Under the pieces are notes generated by a model, which saw only the letters and a program-made list of their open reading frames with translations, ran no database searches and was not told the origin of the DNA. This document shows, piece by piece, positions 40,601-45,263 of a stretch of DNA of 64,000 nucleotides (position 1 is its first letter; each line of letters begins with the position of its first letter). The stretch lies in assembly GCA_012934845.2 (NCBI GenBank), contig WNNJ02001396.1, positions 204,320-268,319 of the forward strand, read 5' to 3'. The DNA is from Pomphorhynchus laevis (lineage: Eukaryota; Acanthocephala; Palaeacanthocephala; Echinorhynchida; Pomphorhynchidae). Made by a program: the position numbers and the translations under genes.

Positions 40601-41322
40601 TTCGTTACCCTCAAATGGGCCGTAATCTTCGATAGCATTGTAAATGCTTAATGAAAATCTGATTAAATTGGTCAGTTTTTTTATTTCTCAAGTTGAAAAA
40701 GTCGGCCTTCTATGGATCGACCGTAAAGAAGAATGTATGGCCCTGAATCGAACGACATCCCCTTATCGCGTGCGATGCGGCTCGACACAGCGTGAAACCA
40801 ATGAATCGCATTAGGTCACATAGGTTTTCCGCGTAACTTCTGCTTCCCCGTGCAGCCTGCAAGCGAGCGATTGTCTTCAGCAGAACCGAGGCATCTGGTC
40901 CAGCAGCACCTGTAACGGTAAACGCGAGTGGAATAAATCTGCTTCTCTCAATATCAGTGACGCGCTTCGCGTATTTTGATCTTTTTCTCGACTCGTGGAA
41001 ATCGAATTTGTATATTTCTTGAATATATAATAATTATTAATAATATTAATATTTATTGAGTCAATAATTATTAACTCACTAATTGATATTATTGAATTTA
41101 GAAAACTTTTAAATATTGAAAGTTAACTGCAGTACTCATATTGATACATGATCGCTGCGGGCATGATTTAATTTATATCGGGGGTAATTGCAATTTGCAC
41201 ATCAGTTAATAAATTTGAATGTAATAACCTGATCTCCCTGCCGCAACTAACATGTTGCTTTCTTTGTTGAGGCAGAATGCATTTGCGGCGATTCGCTGCA
41301 CATAACAAGACCGAGCTTTCAT
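1488..41322 (-). CDS. WDR24: WDR24 homologue, GATOR2 complex subunit (14 exons, 834 aa model)
   Basis: WDR24 is a scaffold and zinc-finger subunit of GATOR2, which antagonises GATOR1 and so promotes amino-acid activation of TORC1 at the lysosome. Exons in transcription order: 41229-41322, 36091-36231, 34431-34627, 32396-32521, 30754-30885, 22940-23144, 21945-22163, 15329-15489, 11314-11709, 11132-11262, 9328-9505, 8461-8575, 3899-4160, 1488-1635. All thirteen introns are GT-AG, phases agree at every junction, and the sum is 2505 nt (834 codons plus stop). WD40 blades fill about residues 1-330 (LARVKWRP and RTVN...FHP blocks as remembered for animal WDR24), a helical region follows, and paired zinc fingers occupy about 735-834 with all ligands present. 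The human protein is about 790 aa. The weakest joins are exon 9 to 10 (donor GTTTGT) and exon 10 to 11. Introns carry most of the mobile DNA in the window. Confidence 0.9.
1851..2800 (-). repeat. Repeat A tandem copies with hammerhead-like boxes (WDR24 intron 13)
   Basis: A unit starting (gt)tggctgacg at 1850 recurs about 388 bp later at 2238 and again, with an internal deletion, at about 2439. Each copy ends with a short block that on the minus strand reads GGACC, (G/A)AAACRTGAAACGTA, CTGATRA, GGTCC-like, at about 2187-2240 and 2379-2434. A partial block is at 2720-2770. The same module occurs in repeat B, so this looks like a small non-autonomous element family. The individual A blocks are each imperfect. 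Confidence 0.6.
2331..3054. repeat. Segmental duplication of 7843-8556
   Basis: This stretch is nearly identical to 7843-8556, including two A-type blocks, the sequence between them and the donor side of WDR24 exon 12. The match stops at 3054 in mid-exon. It lies in the last intron of the gene. The small differences (a different insert near 2820-2870) suggest a fairly recent event. Confidence 0.8.
2959..3054 (-). pseudogene. Incomplete duplicate of WDR24 exon 12
   Basis: This matches 8461-8556, that is 96 of the 115 exon bases plus the GTAAGT donor. The first 19 exon bases and the acceptor are missing, and unrelated sequence follows. It cannot be spliced as a normal exon 12. It lies between exons 13 and 14, so it is also out of order. 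Confidence 0.8.
3899..4160 (-). CDS. WDR24: WDR24 exon 13 (first zinc finger)
   Basis: The acceptor is GGTTTTAG and the donor TG|GTAAGT; phase 1 in, phase 2 out. It encodes an acidic linker, then LQCMKCGRSF and YACHNCRTSVKCIL, giving the C-x2-C pairs of the C-terminal zinc module. Confidence 0.85.
4161..5901. other. WDR24 intron 12, unassigned part
   Basis: AT-rich intron sequence. I see no coding similarity on either strand and no clear element end. A minus-strand ORF of 73 codons at 5718-5939 has no recognisable motif or flanking splice pattern and is probably chance. Confidence 0.4.
5902..6239. repeat. Tandem duplication, two 169-bp units
   Basis: Units 5902-6070 and 6071-6239 both start taactcagagtagga and end ccaaatgcg, with only a few substitutions between them. 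No coding similarity is seen. Confidence 0.85.
7244..7481 (-). repeat. Single A-type insertion flanked by 37-bp direct repeats
   Basis: A 37-bp sequence beginning acatcgaaaaacacaaattc is found at 7244-7280 and 7445-7481. Between them are 164 bp containing an A-type block with both boxes on the minus strand, CTGATGA and GAAAC, and ACGT-GAA-ACGT beside GAAAC. The direct repeats look like a long target-site duplication created when the A fragment inserted. Confidence 0.6.
7843..8390 (-). repeat. Repeat A copy next to WDR24 exon 12
   Basis: Contains two A-type blocks (about 7890-7955 and 8240-8290) separated by the unit body with ggctgacgatcactcgactc. It is the counterpart of 2331-2880 and probably the source of that duplication, because it adjoins the complete exon 12. 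Confidence 0.6.
8461..8575 (-). CDS. WDR24: WDR24 exon 12
   Basis: The acceptor is CTTTAAG and the donor TTC|GTAAGT. It encodes GQLPSVACILLTLAHN and ILDAFQERFNLKK, corresponding to the GDVQ.AVS.L..LG and LLQRF.LW helices in the family. An incomplete copy of this exon lies at 2959-3054. Confidence 0.85.
9328..9505 (-). CDS. WDR24: WDR24 exon 11
   Basis: The acceptor is CTCTTAAG and the donor ATT|GTAAGT; phase 2 in, phase 0 out. It ends PSYVYIHYFENKLNSLVDI, matching the helix before the GDVQ-type motif of WDR24. Confidence 0.78.
10080..10960 (+). mobile_element. RTE-like LINE remnant, endonuclease end and linker
   Basis: The plus strand, allowing frameshifts, reads QFYDFLVIDLLVQHV, then NKVLDLVFTQRIGDIVNL and DPPIGSSYHCFLLLEF, then KYDSYLKVDYNYAHN further on. 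This is the C-terminal part of an APE-type endonuclease (LDLVFT...PPLGSSDH) followed by the arginine/lysine-rich linker before the reverse transcriptase. The catalytic aspartate of the SDH motif is tyrosine here (SYH), and several frames are broken, so it is dead. It lies in intron 10 of WDR24. Confidence 0.6.
11132..11262 (-). CDS. WDR24: WDR24 exon 10
   Basis: The acceptor is AATTAG and the donor CAG|GTATGT; open in one frame only. It encodes an acidic segment, YDDSSVTIPWDSYV to DFTTDNIPEF. Recognised by splice sites and phase rather than by clear similarity. Confidence 0.65.
11314..11709 (-). CDS. WDR24: WDR24 exon 9
   Basis: The acceptor is TTTTGAAG and entry is in phase 0. It begins VSLVWRILTNIV, comparable to the VAQTW..L.II helix of WDR24, followed by a long polar region of low conservation. 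The donor CAT|GTTTGT is inferred from phase and is weak; the next intron would be only 51 bp. Confidence 0.75.
12150..12800 (+). pseudogene. hAT-type (ZBED5/SCAND3-like) transposase relic
   Basis: The plus strand in shifting frames reads CPELLSKTKAVDI, FCEEKPIWSKCVDYV, then EEYISFAAYLADMFGKVNGL and LALQGKES (about 12548-12640). These follow the order of the hAT-derived proteins with LADIF.KLNELN.SLQGK and WSKCV.ICTDG blocks. At least two frameshifts and lost segments show that it is not functional. No terminal inverted repeats were identified. It lies in intron 8 of WDR24. Confidence 0.55.
13336..14133 (-). mobile_element. LINE J copy 1 (CR1/L2-like), 3' fragment
   Basis: A 5'-truncated copy. 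The minus strand encodes PSVYFASSIIPIVHNFTFLG, FDDHIFFEPFVRDKVRSF and the C-terminal reverse transcriptase tail, broken by frameshifts, matching 27180-27840 of J copy 3. The 3' end carries a stem-loop (13347-13362) followed by an A-rich tail at 13320-13337. The longer plus-strand ORF over this region is only its antisense. Intron 8 of WDR24. Confidence 0.75.
13347..13362 (-). other. 3'-terminal stem-loop of LINE J copy 1
   Basis: On the coding (minus) strand GCGTGC-GGCG-GCACGC, just before ATTTGCCACGT and the tail. Same position as in copies 2 and 3. Confidence 0.65.
14134..15328. other. WDR24 intron 8, AT-rich stretch
   Basis: Very AT-rich sequence with many TA-runs. I see no coding similarity or defined repeat. 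Confidence 0.4.
15329..15489 (-). CDS. WDR24: WDR24 exon 8
   Basis: The acceptor is ATTTAG and the donor GAT|GTAAGT. Only one of three frames is open, and it is the one demanded by the phase of exon 7. The end, EDVTSIAIKNALISENV, fits the helical segment after the propeller. Confidence 0.78.
16034..16049 (-). other. 3'-terminal stem-loop of LINE J copy 2
   Basis: On the coding (minus) strand GCGTGC-GTCG-GCACGC, followed by ATTTGCCACGT. The loop differs from copy 1 while the stem is kept. Confidence 0.65.
17545..18508 (-). pseudogene. LINE J copy 2 endonuclease, frameshifted
   Basis: Open pieces read YRLGLLNTRSIINKSDIILN, FFLTEFWHSDSDDLSIRRLL and LAIVYRPGLSAPTSLFF, which align to the endonuclease in copy 3 at 24980-25400. 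The catalytic GDFN box of copy 3 is damaged here (VLSNSNIR). The frame changes near 18160-18290. Confidence 0.65.
18531..19290 (-). pseudogene. LINE J copy 2 ORF1
   Basis: The best open piece (18531-18971) reads CVIVTNITPSTSLSLQARLN, PVAFIRLNKSSQ and LLKIIFLHRSHTSSVLSQRF, then TPSEIAQLSSARIKKRRE. This resembles the RNA-binding ORF1 protein found before CR1/L2-type endonucleases. The N-terminal part at 18978-19289 is in another frame. Confidence 0.5.
19520..21940. other. WDR24 intron 7, AT-rich stretch
   Basis: Long AT-rich sequence with homopolymer and TA-rich tracts. No coding similarity, element end or RNA gene was recognised on either strand. Confidence 0.4.
21945..22163 (-). CDS. WDR24: WDR24 exon 7
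   Basis: The acceptor is TTTAAG and the donor AAG|GTAAAT; phase 1 in and out. It encodes EMYWCDKNAIISCGKDNN, the last WD40 blade, then a less conserved linker ending PPQNQ. Confidence 0.87.
22940..23144 (-). CDS. WDR24: WDR24 exon 6
   Basis: The acceptor is TTTAG and the donor G|GTAGAG; phase 0 in, phase 1 out. It encodes VFDLSRE then GLARVKWRP and SMWDITSPFMPFASF. The block resembles the ARVKWRP...VWD..RPF stretch of animal WDR24 and is the strongest identifying segment. Confidence 0.92.
23481..23600. repeat. Six tandem 20-bp repeats at the 5' end of LINE J copy 3
   Basis: Unit (g/a)ttccagattattcctgtca, six head-to-tail copies; the first differs at base 1 and the last by one base near its end. 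The array stops just before the LINE ORF1 region, so it may be the 5' untranslated repeat of the element. Confidence 0.93.
23651..24900 (+). pseudogene. LINE J copy 3 ORF1, degenerate
   Basis: Serine/threonine/proline-rich N-terminal part, then in changing frames NRFPSRDRCIIISNLKLSES, PVSFIRLNKSTK and LLKIVFRHSSHAS, then FPDRSPSDIAQLNLARIDKH. It matches ORF1 of copy 2, including the conserved block before the endonuclease. Confidence 0.55.
24938..26125 (+). CDS. LINE J copy 3 APE-type endonuclease region
   Basis: A 395-codon open frame. The endonuclease occupies about residues 20-245: RLSLFNTRSILHKADMLLDI, CITESWHSDSDD (catalytic E), VIVYRPGS, VLGDFNIRLDR (GDFN), and PGLSDHFLVTLTL (SDH). These are the hallmark residues of the AP endonuclease that nicks target DNA for target-primed reverse transcription. 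After about residue 250 the frame leaves the element's coding sense, because the linker continues in another frame (SKRRLRHYFRMYKR at 25915-25960). Confidence 0.8.
   Translation: MASHLSSLSSSLVDLAPKHTFRLSLFNTRSILHKADMLLDIFDQLSIDILCITESWHSDSDDLAIRRLCRSGCSLVESARQIAYHTSTASNHGDIGDIARHPMSLRKINVNIRYTSFELLICRLSTHFPLELVIVYRPGSVAPSRIFFNDLAYLMSHCSLSYTPYFVLGDFNIRLDRSADPDSITLTNLFSDFNYKLLSTSPTYILGGALDIIAVPICFNDYTSLSITDPGLSDHFLVTLTLTRPILLLRLYHYLHQVDPGSLSISLSSAQPYSILHSFHFLLTIFLPMISAFCLILNLRRSSITFCLVDFDVPSACAMLPGSILNVVFLSVDSVTIFVCINAFLNVLPTHSRQIFVIPTFFNAVHISFLYVLNVLSFNKINSSHLPTLNLIEQS
26171..27328 (+). CDS. LINE J copy 3 reverse transcriptase
   Basis: A 385-codon open frame covering the finger and palm domains. 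Visible motifs in order: YRPISLLPTLSKFLERLV (about 115-135), AAFRSNYSTEIACL, SLDLSSAFDIVDHSILLHRL (motif A), GVPQGSVLGP (motif B), MQYADDILIY (motif C, catalytic YADD) and FLGFHFDK (thumb boundary). The key aspartates are present. The C-terminal tail follows in other frames at 27338-27840, where SWNHLPIHIR and LQCFKRQIRSHF match the usual LINE end. Confidence 0.88.
   Translation: MNFLLIYKLSYKIYFTTHSPLYPLFSLNTFLPELFHLLPVSSDEVSSVLLSLPNKTSPSDPIPTHLLKNSCSVILPFLTTLFNSSIRSRTFPSIWKCATVRPLIKKQSLDSSLPSSYRPISLLPTLSKFLERLVLKQVNTYLYSSNLFRPFQAAFRSNYSTEIACLKVYNDLLISRDHKLCSVIVSLDLSSAFDIVDHSILLHRLRHDYGFSLPTVSWFSLYLSNRTFRVYSNSSLSNPSFIPSGVPQGSVLGPILLSLLLGDLSSISHKFNFHVMQYADDILIYTHAPAYRIHDLSVSVSSCLVSISNHLSSLRLSLNPDKSKIMWILPRRFGVEPPSVSLNSTILPIVDNLVFLGFHFDKRLSLKPFVSDKVHSSTLILRNLR
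27870..27886 (+). other. 3'-terminal stem-loop of LINE J copy 3
   Basis: GCGTAC-AGCTT-GTACGC, followed by ATTTGCCAC and the AT-rich tail. Copies 1 and 2 have GCGTGC-(4 nt)-GCACGC at the same place, so one base pair has changed on both sides. Probably the recognition structure for the element's own reverse transcriptase. Confidence 0.65.
28140..30170. repeat. Direct segmental duplication in WDR24 intron 5
   Basis: About 28140-28360 reappears at about 29328-29607, and about 28765-29030 reappears at about 29910-30165, in the same order and orientation, roughly 1.15-1.2 kb apart. The block gctaattggcagatatgta also occurs twice inside the first unit (about 28479 and 28750). No coding similarity is seen. 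Confidence 0.75.
30754..30885 (-). CDS. WDR24: WDR24 exon 5
   Basis: The acceptor is TTTAG and the donor AAG|GTATGA; exactly 44 codons in phase 0. It encodes IWDIRRND, then HTDPILSIDWH and LIATASRDKQVK, a strongly conserved WD40 repeat. Confidence 0.9.
31350..31401 (-). ncRNA. Hammerhead-like ribozyme core, repeat C unit 1
   Basis: Minus strand: CTGATGA (31386-31392), stem II GTCA/TGAC (31382-31385 with 31372-31375), GAAA (31368-31371), stem III ACGGTA/TATCGT (31363-31368 with 31352-31357) and then a T that could be the cleavage-site base. Boxes are in canonical order. A closing stem I is not evident in this unit, so activity is doubtful. Confidence 0.5.
31650..31701 (-). ncRNA. Hammerhead-like ribozyme core, repeat C unit 2
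   Basis: Same layout as unit 1, exactly 300 bp away. Stem II GTCA/TGAC is kept while its loop differs, and stem III is identical. The base before CTGATGA differs (TGGCA instead of TGGTA). Stem I is again not evident. Confidence 0.5.
31911..32010 (+). repeat. Repeat C, inverted partial third copy
   Basis: About 100 bp of unit C in opposite orientation, starting abruptly inside the CTGATGA box (only ATGA remains) and running through GTCA...TGACGAAAC and the hairpin to the unit start. Confidence 0.75.
32396..32521 (-). CDS. WDR24: WDR24 exon 4
   Basis: The acceptor is CACAG and the donor TCG|GTAAT; exactly 42 codons in phase 0. It begins DVRQPN and contains GVRDVEFHPFNSFVFASGSD, a WD40 blade continuing directly from exon 3. 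Confidence 0.88.
33171..33475 (+). mobile_element. LINE K 3' fragment with 11-bp target duplication
   Basis: 33182-33464 is the reverse complement of the 3' end of LINE K seen at about 53755-53900 (shared cccagcatagta, ccccgggtga, ggcgtgttggttcggttgg), followed by a 3' untranslated part ending in TTATT repeats. It is flanked by agcttgaacac at 33171-33181 and 33465-33475. This is a typical 5'-truncated target-primed insertion. Intron 3 of WDR24. Confidence 0.75.
33941..34041. repeat. Three 25-bp repeats followed by an 11-bp hairpin with GAGA loop
   Basis: Units at 33941, 33966 and 33991 (gattaaagaaattacgaaaa plus 5 bases), then GATGCCGGTCA-GAGA-TGACCGGCATC at 34016-34041. The hairpin is perfect and has a GNRA-type loop on the plus strand. 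Immediately after, the minus strand has CTGATGA (tcatcag) and, about 35 bp on, CGAAAC. Confidence 0.85.
34431..34627 (-). CDS. WDR24: WDR24 exon 3
   Basis: The acceptor is TTTAG and the donor TTA|GTAAGA; phase 1 in, phase 0 out. The exon carries RTVNRIHFHP and LLTGSQDG, a diagnostic WD40 blade of WDR24. Confidence 0.88.
36091..36231 (-). CDS. WDR24: WDR24 exon 2
   Basis: The acceptor is TTAG at 36232-36233 and the donor G|GTAACT. It is entered in phase 1 and gives AFKLFAI directly after GRS from exon 1, as expected for the family's GRS-IFKI-like block, and ends with DVAWSRAA. Confidence 0.85.
36620..37665 (-). mobile_element. LINE K copy (I/Jockey-like), reverse transcriptase 3' half
   Basis: Minus-strand pieces in three frames: FDRISIPFVVSSLMFL, RQFYPIPGVPQGSPF (motif B), then VVFHGAPITKKKLKRLALSA and TVNWSAKADLDKLKRILKKA, ending in the 3' end also seen at 33.2 and 53.7 kb. 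Closely related to 53755-54800 but frameshifted, and its YADD motif is damaged. Intron 1 of WDR24. Confidence 0.75.
37690..37945 (-). mobile_element. LINE K ORF1 N-terminal fragment, duplicate of 39124-39370
   Basis: Nearly identical to 39124-39370, which encodes the start of LINE K ORF1. A few indels break the frame. It separates the reverse transcriptase fragment at 36.6-37.7 kb from the ORF1 copy at 38.1-39.35 kb, suggesting that two truncated copies are joined. Confidence 0.7.
38070..39350 (-). mobile_element. LINE K copy, ORF1 (gag-like, zinc-knuckle)
   Basis: An open N-terminal part at 38831-39346 (starts MQTEETKVSNFTVL, contains KFINTQPNRVIINSAKVMNN and SSVRITNIMPDLEKGNIVEL) is followed in another frame at 38147-38728 by CTNCGLEHPVRSRICLAF, a cysteine/histidine knuckle, and a serine-rich tail. 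The order matches ORF1 of the long copy at 56.3-57.5 kb. The left end at about 38090-38140 matches the start of the endonuclease region. ORF1 proteins of I/Jockey-type LINEs bind their RNA through such knuckles. Intron 1 of WDR24. Confidence 0.7.
39640..40285. repeat. Repeat R, long copy 1
   Basis: About 645 bp almost identical to 49838-50470 in the same orientation, starting gataattattttggtttcat. Shorter R-type pieces (gactaataaataacag, agaggtcatcagg, aaatttgattat) recur at 46.3-47.0, 48.06-48.78 and, inverted, 60.6-60.97 kb. No protein is encoded. On the minus strand the family keeps CTGATGA after a small hairpin, CTGAT-AACAT-ATCAG. Confidence 0.75.
40695..40985 (-). pseudogene. Fragment of an unidentified retroelement ORF
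   Basis: A GC-richer island. The minus strand reads KYAKRVTDIERSRFIPLAFT, VTGAAGPDASVLLKTIA and FTLCRAASHAIRGCRS. This pattern (R..DVEH.SFTPLVF..SG..G and R....CIRG.RS) is common at the C-terminal end of reverse-transcriptase proteins in invertebrate genomes; I cannot name the family. No start or full domain is present. Intron 1 of WDR24. Confidence 0.4.
41229..41322 (-). CDS. WDR24: WDR24 exon 1 (start codon)
   Basis: The start ATG is at 41320-41322; an in-frame stop lies a few codons upstream, which fixes this as the first usable ATG. It encodes 31 residues including NAFCLNKESNMLVAAGRS, matching the first WD40 strand block of animal WDR24. The donor is CAG|GTTATT, ending in phase 1. Confidence 0.85.
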
Positions 41323-42054
41323 TGGATTTCAATAGATCGAACGTTTGTGAAACATTGTTGAAAATGTTAATCTGTAATTTTAAGAAATAGAAAGTCAAAA
41401 TAAATAAAGTTAATTTGTATTATACGTAAGATTCGTTCAAATGTCAATATGTGCAATATTAAATATTTGGAACATATCAAGTGCATTCGATTAAAAGTTA
41501 ATAATAAATCTAGTATTAGAAATTAAAATAGATTTAATTTTGGAAAAAAATAATATCTAAATTTTAATTAATTAAAATTAAACTAAAATTTAATTATGTT
41601 ATCTTATATTTAATGCAGTTTAATATAAATTTTAGTATTATTAATTCATTACAATTTTCGAAATATTGACTTTTATTCAGAAAGGGTCTCAAGTGCAATA
41701 ATTAGCATAGACAAATTATTTGCCAAAAATTATAAGCCACAGTAAAAAATATACCGTTCTCCATAGTATTTGACGACCGATAAATTATCTATCTTCGGTG
41801 AAAGACGTTTACTTGAATATGTAAGCATTTGGTAATCCTACATTGTGCATACAGCAGTATAAATGATAAAATGCGCAAATTCAAAACAACTTGTAAATTA
41901 CAATACAATTAATTTATCTATTCACGTGGTTTATATTTAATATTGTCGGCAGAGGTTATATGGGAAGACCAAATTTCATTCGAGTCAAATTATTTCTAAA
42001 TCCCTTTCAAGAGAACTTGAGGCAGTTCTCTTTCATTCAAGAGAACTGCCTGAA
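41323..42054. promoter_or_regulatory. 5' flank of WDR24
   Basis: Sequence between the WDR24 start codon and the next LINE K copy. It must hold at least part of the 5' untranslated region and promoter if exon 1 is the first exon. It is AT-rich, and I see no recognisable core-promoter motif that stands out. Confidence 0.3.
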
Positions 42055-44170
42055 GGAGGCAGAGAGATTGGAAAGGTGTAGCATCTTCGCTATGACCTTG
42101 AGTTTTGTTGGAGTGGGATTGTAAATGCGACCTATATTATTATAGGTTACAAGTTACTAGCCGCAAATGGCTGTTTCAACTGTTCACAAATATAGGTTGC
42201 TGATAGTATCCCAATTGCTTGCGAATAGAAGTAGGAATAATATTCGGTAAAACTCTCATTGCTTATCTTGGGGAATAATTGGATAGCTGCGCGAAAGAAG
42301 GCCACTCTGATAGGATCAAAGTGAAACCTCCTTCTAAGCAACGTATCTTCCTCTAGCCGCCAGCATATTAGGCCATGATAGGTGGTCAATTGTTGGCACG
42401 ACTGCTCAGTGCAGATGGGTTTTAACAACCACGTCTTATGTAGCAGTAATATGTAGAGGAATGGATTTGTTGTCGCGCAACGAAAGATAGAGGTCGGTGA
42501 TTTGTGTATAAGAAGACCGTTTCTGGCTCTGCGGAGTGCTGTATTAATTGAAAGACCAGTCCTGTCGTTTAAGTCACCGAGTAACACGTCGTAGTCGCTA
42601 CCTAAAATACAGTCCAGGAGGTCACGGTTATTGTAAATCGCCCCAGGCCGGATGTAGACATTGGTTAGGCTGATGCGTTTACCGTTCTTGGCAAGTGCTA
42701 TAACTAAAGACATGACTGGACACGAGAATTTTAATAAGACTGAGGACTTTAAGGAGCATTTAAGTAGTGTTTAAAGACCTTGATATGAAGAGGCGTGGGA
42801 GGGGTTATGTACGAAGTGAAGTGTGTAGATATGTTCTGGTATAAATCGAGTAATGCCCTGGGTAGATGGATATACCGCATCTTCTGAAGGTCTATAACAC
42901 CTGCATATCTACCATATAGAAGTCTAAAGACGGAAGCACCTCCCGAATTCCACTGAAGAATATTCAGTAAAAAAGGCTCTTGAATACTTCCTATTGCGTT
43001 AGTGTCACAGGAGTGGGGCGCCTTCAGTCTAGTCGGAAACAGAGGCGGAAAGGTCGCCCTTTTCATCTCCTGTTTCAACAGGTGAATACATTTGCCCACG
43101 GGCATTATTATCATTTCCCTGGGTTGCTACTGCTCACAAAGAGTTCGTGCATACCAGCTCCTTCGGTGCTATATACTATGATGAACCATTTCTCTTATTG
43201 GACTTTGCTGTATTTCTTTTGTTGGTCCCCTTCCCAACTTGTGGATCTCGGATGGAATTACCCAGTTGACTAACTAAAGATTTGACTAGGTTCTCCAAGT
43301 GAACCATATATTCTTGATGTTTTGTTTCCATGAATTTCAGTATATCAACATCAGAAATTCTTCTTTTTTCTCGGATGTGACAGCTGCAGCAAAACTATTG
43401 GGTTTGGGCTTATTATGCCTTGCCGCTTTTGATAGTTCTTAAAGAAACTACATTTCTTTGACCATGTGGGGTGCTTACCTCCACAGTTTAAGCAGCAAGG
43501 TGTACTCTCACATTTAGTCTGATACAGCGTATTTGAGCCGCAAACCCCGCATTTCTGTGGCATGAGCAACCAAAGGACCAACGCCACCACTGGTGGCGAT
43601 TGTTGCAATGTGGGTACGTTAATGTATCCTTCTTCAATAGAGAGAATTTCAAATTGTACCCCATAAAGGGGTTACAAGGAGAGTTCATTAGATTTTGAGC
43701 GACATCCACTGGGCGTTACAAAATGCCATCGGGATGGGAAATCCTTTTTTGTCTGTAATGAAGCGGATATTGGATATGTTAAAGTCTCATTCTTGAAATG
43801 CTTCATCGTCTTTTATGAGGAATGCATGAATATTATTAATTTTTACTGACGAAAGAATCGGAATTGACGAGATTGTGGCTAAATCTGAATATCTGCCATT
43901 GAAAAATTCTGTATAGGATTTTGCCAAGTCTGGCGAAGCGAAGGAAATTTTAATTTCCCCTTCGTGATACTTAATTGTATTAAATAGAATTCGTTTTTAA
44001 AATAGAATTTTTTTAATAGAATTTTCTTAAAAGGATGTTGAAGAGATTTTACCTTTCTTGAGGCATTAATTACTTAATAATTATTAAGTTGATAAATTTT
44101 GCTACTGGGGGAAGTTCCCCCTTCAGAGTATTAACAGGAACTGATAATTACTTACTTGATTGGATCCATT
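42055..44170 (-). mobile_element. LINE K copy (ORF1 and endonuclease, 3'-truncated)
   Basis: Minus-strand order: ORF1 remnants (about 44170-43350) with CGVCGSNTLYQ, CCLNCGGKHPTWSKKC and FFKNYQKR knuckles; endonuclease start FLLNILQWNSGGASVFRL at about 42980-42930; TNVYIRPGAIYNN, LLGDLNDRTGLS and LRRARNGLLI at 42700-42480; and the linker RRRFHFDPIRVAFFRAAIQL. It lacks the reverse transcriptase. Frames are broken and the GDFN box reads GDLN. It lies between WDR24 and the divergent ORF at 44.6 kb. Confidence 0.75.
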
Positions 44171-44582
44171 GAGTGGAAAAAAAAACGATTTTTTGGAATT
44201 CTTTGATAATTCCGACAACATGTTACTTGGCTAAATTACATTTATATAAATCGCTGAATGCACATACAACTCCCAACATGATTTATAATCAATGAGTGGA
44301 TTGAGCTACGTTAAAGTTGCGGAAAATTAAAAGCAATCCGTTAAATAATTTTCCTTCAAACTAATCGCTAGTATGGGGTAAAGTATAATATCACTATTTG
44401 TGAATTTTATTTAAAATTAAAGGTAATAAAGCATTTTTCTGAATAAAGCAACGCTGGCTAAGCTGATCTGTCATATTTGTCGTTATTTCTTTGTGGATAA
44501 GCACACGGTGGCTTCATACCAATCAAAAGATTATTGATATTTTGCCAAGAGAATTTCTGGATAAAGATTTACACAGTTCTTA

Positions 44583-45263
44583 ATGGACAGTGAACGTTCT
44601 CAGATTGAACATGTTCAAGCACTAAAAGAACAACTAATCACTTTGAAGCAATATTTTCGTAATATATTGGATACAATTGATAGAATTCAGAAAGATGATG
44701 GTCATGAACAAATAATGAACATGATTCTTGATATTCCTACAAAACTTGAACATTTAAAAACACATATTCATGAAAGCGCTGACGCCTATAGAAGCATTCA
44801 ATTATACCCAGTGAAAATACCACAAAGACGACACATAATAACAACAAAGACAAATTTATATCGTTTAGACCCAAACTTGAGAGCAGTGAATATGCTATGT
44901 GCCGGCATGCATTCGTATGTTTCAAGATCACCAGATTATCCGGATGAAGACTCACGTCAAATAAAGTTGATAATAGATGATGCCATTAAATGCAGCGAAC
45001 AACTCAAGGAAGACCCAGAAGCATGCAAATTAAATAGATATTCCCATGTCCCAATGCTACACCGAGTTATGCTCGCTAGCTTGGTAATCAACGATAGAAA
45101 TTATGTTGATTCTACGCAGGTAACTCAATTTACATCGCCATCTGTATCTGACATCTCTATCGATACTGATCATGAATATGATAAGCTAGATGAGTATGGT
45201 ACACAAGTAAATAAAATCGATAAGCTTTCTAAATTACAATGGATGTCTAATTTAAAACTATAA
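44583..45263 (+). CDS. Hypothetical protein, 226 aa, divergent from WDR24
   Basis: An intact single frame from ATG (44583) to TAA, in normal-looking coding sequence, with no retroelement motif. Residues 1-70 are rich in charged and hydrophobic residues in heptad-like spacing (VQALKEQLITLKQYFRNILD), suggesting a helical or coiled-coil N-terminus. The middle has NMLCAGMHSYVSRSPDYPDE and a helical KLIIDDAIKCSEQLKED; the end is acidic and serine-rich. I do not recognise the family. No signal peptide or membrane segment is seen. A GTAAAT donor near 45210 could splice it to a downstream exon such as the one at 47.65 kb, but this is untested. The start lies about 3.3 kb from the WDR24 start, on the opposite strand. 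Confidence 0.55.
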   Translation: MDSERSQIEHVQALKEQLITLKQYFRNILDTIDRIQKDDGHEQIMNMILDIPTKLEHLKTHIHESADAYRSIQLYPVKIPQRRHIITTKTNLYRLDPNLRAVNMLCAGMHSYVSRSPDYPDEDSRQIKLIIDDAIKCSEQLKEDPEACKLNRYSHVPMLHRVMLASLVINDRNYVDSTQVTQFTSPSVSDISIDTDHEYDKLDEYGTQVNKIDKLSKLQWMSNLKL

